From Pelargonium cotyledonis (lineage: Eukaryota > Streptophyta > Magnoliopsida > Geraniales > Geraniaceae): a stretch of 43,526 nucleotides of DNA. This document shows positions 11,458 to 20,779 of the stretch, one piece after another (positions within the stretch are counted from its first letter, which is position 1; each line of letters opens with the position of its first letter). The stretch lies in NCBI GenBank assembly GCA_036897625.1, contig JAYMTA010000087.1, positions 1 through 43,526 on the forward strand, given 5' to 3'. The position numbers and the translations under genes were made by a program. The notes below the pieces were generated by a model that saw only the letters and a list, made by a program, of their open reading frames with translations, made no database searches and was not told where the DNA came from.

Positions 11458-14400
11458 TTATTCTGACGAGAAACTCAATTCGTCAATTGCTCGGGATAGC
11501 TCTGATTCCATTGTGTCTTCGGTTTTCTTATCTTCAGCCTTGTCCATATTGCCATTCTCCTCCTTCCCTGCCTCTGCTGCAGCTATGCACTCTTGGAATC
11601 TGAAGCAGCCGGTGAGATGGTCATTTGTTATGCCAGCGACTTGCATGAACGAGTAAATGACTGTAGGGCTTACACTTCGGAAACCCCTTCTCACCAGATC
11701 TTTGCTTATCACATCTGCTTTTGGAGTTTTCACCGGAACTTGTCTTGGATACCTGAATCTGCTAATTATAGGCTTGTTGTTCACGAAACTCCAAATGTAC
11801 TTGTCGAATGACCCGAACTCTTCTATGATCTGGCAATGACAAAACCTGCAAAGTGTTACTAACCATGTAGTTTGACTATGGCATGCATTTCCGTGACAAA
11901 GCTCAGTGATGAGTTGATAGTCGTAAGAGAAATATTTAGGTTCCATCAGCATTCTAATTTCTAAAATCAAGATGAGGCTGTTACGGTTCCAACCAACTAC
12001 TTTTCACCTAACCTACATCAGCTAATCCGTAAACATCCACTAGGTGTCGTTCAGAGAATCAAATGCTAAAACTAGCATTGTTTGTGAAAAAGATGTTATG
12101 GCGTGTTTCAAGTTTCAGAAAAGAAATTTAGCTACTCATCGCTAGAAATGATAGAAGAAAATAAGAATCTACCTTAGATATTTGCCGTGCATTCTCAAGG
12201 ATAGCACGAAGCTTAAGTTCTGATAACAGGGAGCATGCAGCGCTCCCAGGAGCAATTATCTTCTTCTCATTTAATTTTGCGACAGCAAGTGGATCAAAAT
12301 TCAAAAAGACTTCCCTGCACGAAGAAGCTTGTAAAAACGATGATGCATATAGAAAAGATCAAGTAATGGGGACCCATAACCACAGGGAATAAACTATAAT
12401 GACTCGTATAATTTATAGATGAGTTTAAGGAAATGGAATCATAGCCACAGTACCTAAAAATGTGCCTCTTGCTTAGAATAACAGGCCAAGTAAGTTCAGC
12501 CAAAGCACCGGAAAGGACAAGAAGCTCAAACAACTTTCTGCATATGATCAAGGATTTTAAGCAAACTGTTAAAAAGATCATATAAAGGTATATTCCATTT
12601 CGATAATGACATGAATAAAAAATATTTGGGCTCTGATCACATACTTATCATCGTGAACTGGAACTCCCCATTCCTCATCGTGGAAAGCAGCATAAGATGG
12701 GTCTAATTGACATGAAAATCAGTCAGTACATGAGACTTGAGAAATGTTATCCGGTCACCTGGGAACCATATATGGGCCATATGGCTAGGGATAAAGTATT
12801 TCATTTTTGTCTAAATCTCGGCAGAAATTAAACTATGCATAGTAAAAATACAGCTATGCCTCAATTCTTCTTGGCTGGGTAGAAAACACAATATATGTGT
12901 GATAGTATGTCCTTAATATGTGGAAGCTCTAAAATGTCAATAACCAATACAAGCTCCAAAATGACAATTAAGGAAATTTGGACCAGACTTGAGGAAACGA
13001 AAATGTAAACTGATATCAACAATCATATCACTTCAATTATTTTAGGTCTTGTAATTCTAGGAAACTAAAATGTAAATTGATATCATCAGTCAGATGACTT
13101 CATTATTTTGGAAACAAACTTTCCATGGAGACACAATTAGCTAATTCTTCTGCTGTTTACCACTTGGTTAGGAGAAACCAGGGACCAAGTATTCAAATTA
13201 TACGGGAGTCTAACTAAAAGTGGGACATAGAAGGAACTTAGGTTGATAACATAAGGACTTCAACCTTCTCAACCAATAGAACAGCTATTATAGTATACAC
13301 ACACAAGCACATGCCCAGAGTTATTTACACTCGAAGAGCCTGATATTAAACTACTCAGATCAGCAGTGTGACCCCTCCTCAAACTCCATTAGCCTTAACA
13401 TTCATGATATCAATAAATTTTATTCTATGATCAGATTCAAAATTGAATATACACTTCAACTCTAACCTTAAACAATGTCCATTATGTTAGTGTATTTATG
13501 GCACAGGATGAGCCTTAAAAACATAACCTGAAACTCTAACATAGATCACCATAACAAACAAAATTATAATCTTAATATGTCAGCGCAGCCTCTATCATTA
13601 TAAATCAAAAAGACCTCCAAATAAACCTATAATATGTCAAAATAATGTAGAGCAGGTTAAGAACTACACCAAGGTATTCAAATTTTACTTCGAGGTTGAT
13701 GCTGAATGAAACTAATTCAAAGTAAGGATGACTACTGGTAAATCATGCACTACCAAAGGAGTACCTTTTAAGCACAAACAAGTTCCGGGAACTCAGGACT
13801 TAAAGCTTTTTTCACACACGCAAGTTGATGGGCATGGACTTTGTTGTTCTGAAAGCTAATGGGTTGTCCTAGAGTACCATTCCATTTAATTACCGCAAGA
13901 CAAAAAAGTAAAAGCACACCAAAGACAAAAGATCACCTAGGGATTTTTAATTTTTATATCCTATAATCTATATATATAACTTCATGCTTATATTCTAACT
14001 AGTATATGTGAAAATTTTACCAAGAAAAGCCTTAAGCGGATAAATATTACTTTGACATTGAAGGGTTAAGTACGCACCAGTATTTGGTGTCACCCATGCA
14101 CATTGCTTCTTGGTCGGTGAGCCATTAGGTGGAGATTCTGAACCACCCTCAGAAACAACGCTTCTTGGCTTCGAAACATACTGCTTTCTCCTACTCCCTA
14201 AACTGTTAGACCGTGTTATCCTACCAGTTGAAGCCCGACTGTGAAATGAATCCGTAGAGGCATCAGAAGAGCATGAAGCATTTAGTGACAAATTAGAATG
14301 CAGTAACTGTTCGTGCCGGCGAAGTATTGAAGAAGCACTCATAGAATGTGACTTGGGAGATGAAGTGGTGACAGCATAGGAAGGATGGCCTTTCTTCTCT

Positions 14401-14564
14401 TGTGCTCTCGTAGCCCCATCTGGTGATCTCTCAACTTTTCTCAAAGGCTTAGAAACAGGTTTCCGAGCACTGAATGACCCAGCCTTGTTCCCAGCAGGTC
14501 CAAGCACCGGCCTACCCTCTGAATCAGCCACATTCATTGACCTCACTTGTGGAGCTCCCGACAT
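11458..14564 (-). CDS. DNA-3-methyladenine glycosylase I (Tag) family protein
   Basis: Five exons, read leftward: 14564-14078, 12702-12645, 12537-12454, 12314-12173 and 11829-11458. Frames join cleanly to 380 residues. The first 150 residues are a Ser/Arg/Lys-rich, probably disordered plant extension. The catalytic domain (about 153-335) matches bacterial Tag, which removes 3-methyladenine from DNA in base-excision repair: CAWVTPNTDPSYAAFHDEEWGVP, KKLFELLVLSGALAELTW, RRGF and YSFMQVAGITNDHLTGC. The four residues matching the Tag zinc snap (Cys155, His170, His328, Cys332) are all present. Against E. coli Tag as I recall it, Tyr13 and Trp46 are kept (Tyr166, Trp199), but Tyr16 is Phe169 and the base-reading Glu38 is Ser191. 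The acidic C-terminal tail ends DELSFSSE. The ATG at 14564 gives MSGAPQVRSMNV; upstream in-frame codons lack an ATG. The family call is firm; activity is uncertain. Confidence 0.9.
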
Positions 14565-15500
14565 TAATAAAAACAAAACCCTTTGTAATTCAGCACAAAT
14601 TCACAAGAGATCTCAGCTTCTTGACAAAAAAAATCACCCAAATTCTGCTCAATTCTTCAAATTCCCCCTACTAATTCTCAAAACCACCATAAAAAATCCA
14701 TCTGGATTCTCAGAAAGCCCCACTTCTCTTCAACTTTCAGCTCAAATCAGCTAAAGAAAACTCAGAAACCAATAGCCTTCAATAAACCAACTACATTCAC
14801 CAACCTGACCTTAAAGCTCCCAGCTCAGATCTCAGCTTATCACTCACCTACCCTCCAAATTTACAATTCCAACATCACTAGGGCTCATAAAAAGTCAAAA
14901 CCCATCAAACAGCCCCCACAAAAAAAAAAAAAAACCCATTTTCTCATACTTATATGCAAAATCAACCCCAAAAAAAACAAGGAAAACGCAAATCTTCACC
15001 AAAGAACAGAAGATGCCAAAATGGGTAAAATGGGTTCACCTTTTCACCAGAGCTAGGGTTTATCCAAATATAAACACACACATATATGAACAAAAAAAAC
15101 TTTTTTTTTTCTGTTTTTTACATTCAAATGAGCTCAAAAGAACCTCGAAACCCAGAGATTCCGTTCTGCATTGTGGAAAACGAGAGCGCTCAGTGTGAAA
15201 AGGTGAGGGCTTTGAAACTGTGTCGTTTCAGTCGCTCCACATGGAGGAAAAGCTGACACATTTGCTCGCAATTGTCATCAGCTGTAATTATTTTCCGAGT
15301 AAATGGAAGGGAAAGCTGCCGAGAAAATGCGGGAAAGTGGGTTTCACGTACCTCGCCGAGAATTTTGATCGATTGTTGGAGAGAGATTGGTTCGATCCGA
15401 GAGGCAATTTCGAAACTTTTCTCTACCAATTTCAGAGAGAGAAAGAGAGAGACACTAACAGAGCGAATGAGTGAAAGAGAAAGACTGAAGATTGAGTTTT
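14565..15500 (-). promoter_or_regulatory. 5' leader and promoter region of the Tag-like gene
   Basis: The plus strand shows A-runs (14919-14936, 14967-14976) and GA-rich DNA (15434-15484). On the minus strand these read as T and TC tracts, as is common near plant transcription starts. The exact start is not visible. Open frames on both strands here are short and unlike known proteins. Confidence 0.4.
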
Positions 15501-15664
15501 TATTTATATTTTATTTTTAAATTTTACAGTGCCAGTCACCGGCAGAGCCGGTTTTCACAAGAATTTTACCGGTTCAGACCGTTAAATCATGGTTTTATTT
15601 TTTAAATATTGGTTTAAACTATTCATTCTATTTTGAATGTGTAATTCAGATTTCAGATTGATAA

Positions 15665-15680
15665 AATGTGATTTGAACTT
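15665..15680. repeat. target-site duplication, left copy
   Basis: The 16-bp string aatgtgatttgaactt here is repeated exactly at 16125-16140, on either side of the retroposon. Confidence 0.9.
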
Positions 15681-16124
15681 TTTTTATAGAATAATAATAT
15701 AAATATTATTATATCATAATCAAAACAGAGTTACAACAAAAGAACCTTGGATAACTCTACTTGACCAGCCATAAACTTAAAAATCTAAAATAAACCTACG
15801 AGCATTTACATCGCTGATCCTACACACCTGGAGAAACAAAGTTCTCGAAAAACAATCTGCAGGCAAACTGCAAATAAACCATTGTAAATCCAACTTATAC
15901 AATAGTAGTCCGGACCCTTGCACCCCGGATCCTAACACAAGACCCGATATGCCTATTACAGACACAACCCAAACCCAAAAACGTCTACTTTCCTTGGCGA
16001 CCTCTTGTCTTTGTGAAGTCCGCCTTGTCCTCCATTGATCTCGAGTCCTCCATCCTCCTCCACGACAACGACATCATCCCTACCTCTGCTCAAAACAGTT
16101 CACCATCTCCGATTTGCTATATAC
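15681..16124 (-). mobile_element. 5'-truncated LINE-like retroposon, minus orientation
   Basis: A 444-bp insertion bounded by perfect 16-bp direct repeats. Read on the minus strand it ends in AT-rich DNA and a short A-run (complement of ttttt at 15681-15685), next to the duplication, as target-primed reverse transcription leaves. The minus strand holds a short open stretch (15777-15965) that I cannot assign, and an acidic/basic stretch (about 16000-16100) like a retrotransposon or cellular protein tail. It could be a truncated LINE or a retroposed cellular transcript. The perfect duplication suggests a fairly recent insertion. Confidence 0.7.
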
Positions 16125-16140
16125 AATGTGATTTGAACTT
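16125..16140. repeat. target-site duplication, right copy
   Basis: Exact 16-bp match to 15665-15680, marking the 5' boundary of the minus-oriented retroposon. Confidence 0.9.
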
Positions 16141-16289
16141 GATTTATAAGAGGTTATAGTTTTTTATTTTATAATTTGAGCGCTCTCCCGTAGACTCATA
16201 AACCCCCATACCACACCACCGCCTATAACGGGTTATAATTAGTTTGAAAAAATTAATCTAAAATGAGCATACTAATTTGATTTCTTGTA

Positions 16290-16548
16290 AGGCGGATGGT
16301 GTTTTGAGCGACATCTGATAATTGCTTGGTAGTGATTGGGATGTGGTGATCTCCCACGGGTATAGAAAGGGCAATCGCACGGCAGATGCTTTGGCTAATT
16401 TTGGGCAAGAGATGTCGGATTTTCAGTTTTTTTTCGAGATGTTCCGGATGGTATTACTGCTCTATTTCGAGAAGTTTTTCGTGGGGTTTTTCCACATTTA
16501 GTCTCTAGCTAGCTTTGTTTTTCCTTCCCTTTGATTACAAAAAAAAAA
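16290..16548 (+). mobile_element. LINE (L1-type) 3' remnant with RNase H coding tail
   Basis: One plus frame encodes DWDVVISHGYRKGNRTADALANFG, the end of the RNase H domain carried by plant L1 elements (usual pattern: SHVxREGNxxADxLA). A stop follows, then about 40 bases and a 10-base A-run (16539-16548). Only the last part of the element remains, and in-frame stops occur just upstream of the recognisable stretch. No convincing target-site duplication was found. Confidence 0.6.
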
Positions 16549-17841
16549 TGCTCACAAATCCATTAATCTCAAATTTAAGGTGAATTTGACTAAGAACATC
16601 TTTACTTGTAACCAATAATTAAACTTTGGTAATTAATATTGAACGGTGCAATGATCAATCACATCATTTTGATTAATACTAGTTTATATACTTATTTGAT
16701 TTTAACAATAAAAAATTATGTCGGCCTAACCACTTAATTCAATCTACTCTCTTAAAAAATTGAGTGTAGTTAGTTAATATTGATTCAGATTGAGAGAGTT
16801 CTAACATATTTGATCCTATTATATATTCTCATTTGTTTAATCATCATTATTGGCTTATTATTGGCTTATATTGTACCATCATTAGGAAGAAGAATGACTG
16901 AAAGTTCAGAGACCATTTTGACCATTAAACCTAAATCGTATTTTAATAGTTTTATTATTTATATAGTTGGTTTTTATTACGTACATATGTCTTTCATTAT
17001 TATAAATTTGTTATGTCTTTTCTCATTGATTTATTAGTATTGTTGCGCCTCAAATGTTTTTAAATGGACAAGGTCTTACTGTATTATTATTGCAGTCAAG
17101 ATTCTAATAAAATATATGATTGTTGGTAGTTCTTTTAAACGTATAAGTTTTGCAAATCAACGGTTCTACGTCATATTTATGTGTACGGACTATGGTATCC
17201 ATCAACGTTCATGTTCATGGAATTACTATATTGAAAATGTGAGCATTTAAACCAAAAGTTATGTTATTCCAATTATACCCCTCATCAATTGATGATCTAA
17301 GGCCTCATGTACTTCATAAAATTAAATTAAACCAATGTGGAGTCAACATTTACAAGTACAAGAAAACCACAAGTTCACCTAATATTTTGAGACAATATGA
17401 TTCAATTCCATCCAAAAATGGAAGCACATAAAATGGGAGGTTTGGTGTGTCCTAATGTACAAAGGTAGCATAAAATTTAATGTAAATATGTCTAATCATA
17501 TCACCATTTTCAAGTGCAATACAAAAGCTCCATGTGGTGATTTGAAACTCACAACCATCTATATCAATCCTTTTTCACAGACTTTAAAGTTCAAAACAAA
17601 CAATTCAAGCACTAAGGTTTTGTTTGGATTGTCTCCAAAGATAAAATATTTGTAAAAATAAGTGGTTGATGTAAGATGGTGGTAGATAATGAAATTAAAA
17701 GCTTGCATAGAATGAGATTCAAAGAAATTTTATAAAACTAAATTGTATCAAAAGTAAAAACAAATGTGTAATTCGAAATTTATGCAATTCATAGAGAGTA
17801 TTTAAGAAGTTTAATAGAGTTGAAAAAAAATTGAATACTCA

Positions 17842-18056
17842 GTGATTGTGATGTAGTTGACAAAACAGGTTGTGTGAGTGGAAAGAGAGTTTGTGTTCGA
17901 TCCTCGTTTAATACACTCACGGGGAGAGGTGAAGATTTTACATGTGAACAAATCTCGAATGCAGATTAGTCTCAATGTGAAAAAACGACTTAAACTTGTC
18001 AACCGCGAGTGTACGGTCCTTCTCAACAACCCCATGGTATAAGTCGAAAAAAAAAA
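17842..18056 (+). mobile_element. possible tRNA-derived SINE
   Basis: A tRNA-like head has a box A-like tgtagttgacaaaacagg (about 17852-17869) and a good box B-like gtgttcgatcc about 30 bases later. The block ends in a 10-base A-run (18047-18056). Flanks attgaatactca and atcggatacgtca may be a decayed target-site duplication. I do not recognise the family, so this is tentative. Confidence 0.4.
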
Positions 18057-18235
18057 TCGGATACGTCAAATTGAAATATGCGCAAATGTGATTCAATTAA
18101 GTTGTGCACCAGTTTTGTGAATCGTGAAACGTGAATCGGGTCATTTGAAGTGTTATTAAATTGGTCTACCCAAATGACATCATGATTGCCTATTAAATTT
18201 ATATATATAAATATGAGAAGATGAATATAATTTAG

Positions 18236-18266
18236 GGCCCATTAGGCCCATGGAAGCCGAAGCCCA
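18236..18266 (-). promoter_or_regulatory. three site II (TGGGCC/T) motifs
   Basis: GGCCCA at 18236-18241 and 18245-18250 and AGCCCA at 18261-18266 read as TGGGCC, TGGGCC and TGGGCT on the minus strand. These are the TCP-bound site II elements of many plant promoters. They lie about 480 bp before the proposed leader donor of the CASP-like gene and may be part of its promoter. Confidence 0.4.
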
Positions 18267-18747
18267 TCATCATAATCTCTCACATTTTCTTTGATTTTGG
18301 AACAAGGAAATGAAGAATCCATGCAAATAAACCCTCGTACATTTTTCTAAAAATATATTCAGTCATAAAATGAATAATAAAATAAAATATTCTCTAAAAA
18401 AATTTCCAATTTCATAACCTTATAACTTTTCTTGTACAATTACACATATTTTTGGAAACTAAATCATAAATATATTATTTCCATTTTGAGGATTTTTTAT
18501 ATTCCAAAATTGTGCCAAAAACGGCAAAAACCTCCATCAATATAAATGATCACTTATATATTAAATTTCTCTATATCTACTATCAAAAAAAAAAAATTCT
18601 CTATATCTTCAGCTAACAAACCCTGGCAGTTTATTTAAATTTCTTATTTTCTTTAAATTTCTTATTTTCATGATAGTATTTTTCTAACAATATTGTACTT
18701 TGTCTAATATTGTCACAGATATTCCTAACATTCAACATAAGAAAAAG

Positions 18748-19109
18748 GTGAGTTTAATCTTATTAGATGTAACACATTCATGTTCTACAATATTTTTTAC
18801 GGATCGAAACACGTGTAAATTGAATTTCAAGATGACTCGTGTAAGATAGCTGTTATTGTATCTAATTACATTTTAATTTTGTTTTATGTAACATAAATTT
18901 GACAACGTTCCTATAAAATTCTTAAAACTCATGCGAGCGCGTACGCACTGGTATTTGTTATCAGTTTTTCTCTTCTTTTTTTTTTCTTCCCGAAAACTAA
19001 TATATGGATATATTTAGGTTAGGCTGAACCATGAAAGTTTGTACGAACAAAATAATGATTAGTGAGTTTCGATGTTGATGAAATTGTTTTTGTTTCGTTT
19101 TGTTTACAG
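18748..19109 (+). other. proposed 5' leader intron of the CASP-like gene
   Basis: A perfect donor (aaaaag/gtgagt) at 18748 and an acceptor (tttgtttacag) ending at 19109 would remove 362 bases, so that the start codon is the first codon after the intron. No in-frame ATG lies between the upstream in-frame stop and the donor. This is inferred from splice signals only. Confidence 0.45.
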
Positions 19110-20105
19110 ATGAATACTGTCGTTGGAAGAGATATCGTAAATAAATCAAAAATGTCGTGGCGACTCCGGAGTTTACGCGCATTGGCATTTTTAACGACGC
19201 TCGTGGCCGGAATTGTGATGATTAAGTGCCAAGAGACAGTGGTGGTCTCCTTACTTGAGCCTCCCATTACTATCAAGGCTACTTCTTTGTGCTCTTATTT
19301 GTAAGTTATTTTGAAAATATATAATTAATAAAGTAAAATTATTATTATAATCTTTTCTGTTCGAATCTAGAGTGGAATTTTATCTGTATAGTTTTATAAT
19401 ACGATTACGGTGTTACGTTTTTCTACTAATTTTCTTAATCTTTGTTATAGTTTATTTCTTCTTAAATCTTTTATTCTCAATTTAACTTGGTGTAATTTTT
19501 GTGAATCTTCGGCATTGTTATTTTATCTTCTAACGCACAAATCTAGAATTTATCGTTAGAATGCGATAAATGCAAACTTATTTAGCCCTAGAAAGGACTT
19601 ATAGCTAACTATGCAAAAAACTTGTCATTTTGTAGGACATTTGTTGTATTGAATTTCATTGCGTGCTGCTATAGCTTCATGGTCTTGTTTCTTCCCGCGG
19701 AAAGTCCTCTTTGGCGACTAGTCGTTGCACTTGATTCGGTACTATTTTCTTCTCTTACTGTTTCACCTAATTAAATCAGTACATGTGACGAAACTTCATG
19801 CTATGTTTGTACGTAACATACTAATCTTTTACAAAATATTTAACATTTTATCACTTATTTTACCATAGGTGATGACGATATTGTTGGGGTGTATCAATTC
19901 AGCAACACTAGCGATTTTTTACTTTGAAAAGACGGGAAATTCTCGTGCAAATTGGAATCCAATATGTGACAAGTTCTCCACATATTGTAACCAAATTATT
20001 GGAGCCATTGTGTGTGGCCTTCTTGGGTTCATATTCTATGCAATGTTGTTTTTCATTTTTATCCATTACTCCCTCAATCCCTTGTTAGTGCACACTCATT
20101 ATTAA
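19110..20105 (+). CDS. CASP-like protein (CASPL1 type), four-span membrane protein
   Basis: Three exons (19110-19300, 19636-19738, 19869-20105) give 176 residues. The four hydrophobic spans are RALAFLTTLVAGIVMI (about 24-39), FVVLNFIACCYSFMVLFL, LVVALDSVMTILLGCINSA and IIGAIVCGLLGFIFYAML. The conserved Arg at the start of span 1 and Asp in span 3 (ALDS), hallmarks of the CASP/MARVEL-related family, are present. CASPs build the membrane scaffold for the Casparian strip in the root endodermis. CASP-like proteins sit in plasma-membrane domains of other tissues, mostly with unknown roles. WNPICDKFSTYC between spans 3 and 4 is a cysteine-bearing outer loop, as in the CASPL1 group. The N terminus is short. 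An in-frame stop upstream supports this ATG, although an acceptor directly before it points to a leader intron. Confidence 0.88.
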
Positions 20106-20779
20106 TTAGTCTATCTCGGTCTAAACCATGAGGTTTTGAAGCGGCCCATAAACTCGCGGTTGTCATTTTCGAGCCGTTTTTGTTACTCTTTTTCTTCAAT
20201 TATATTTAGTGCTAATAATACATGTAATATTTATGAGTTCAAATTGATGTACAACGAGAACTCACAAAAGTAACATGTATGCTTGTTTATGGTCTTTTCT
20301 CTTGGGACCAATTTTGGTTTCAAAGCCCACAATTTTACAAGAAAACAAAGGAGAAAATCTCATTCCAATGGCTCTCGACATTATTTCATGTGATCAACAA
20401 TTGTTGCAACAAACAGGAATTCAAGGAAAAGAAACTGTATAATTTCATAGCATGACAATCACAATTGCTATATAATCTAGAATCCGATCTAAAATTAGTC
20501 CATCTGGGCACGAACGACAAAACCTCCTCTTTTCATACACGATGCCAAATAATGAATCTTGCTTGCATTTGCCTTGGACGGGTTTAGGCAAGCTCGGGAG
20601 AGACACAAGTGCCCGAATTGTGTAGCCCGCAATTTAAATAAAACTTGATTGCGATATAATAACAGTCACTAAGTTCCTTGTTGTAAACTCTAAACCAATC
20701 TTGCGTACCTTCAGCGTTTATGGCTGGTTCTGGCTTTTGTCCGGAGAATTGTTCCTCGTAAAATTATTGTCCATATAGC
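20106..20779. other. convergent 3' regions of the CASP-like and ATR3 genes
   Basis: Only untranslated and intergenic DNA is seen between the two converging stop codons, with no repeat or RNA gene that I recognise. Confidence 0.5.

Larger units (their letters stand above)
15500..18747. other. repeat-rich intergenic region
   Basis: No intact gene. It contains the retroposon at 15681-16124, a LINE RNase H remnant at about 16290-16548, a possible SINE at about 17842-18056 and long AT-rich stretches. Near the right end, three site II motifs (18236-18266) may belong to the CASP-like gene promoter. Confidence 0.6.

Noticed and set aside
15777-15965. 62-codon minus-strand open frame as a small gene
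   Set aside because: It lies wholly within a retroposed insertion and resembles no protein I know.
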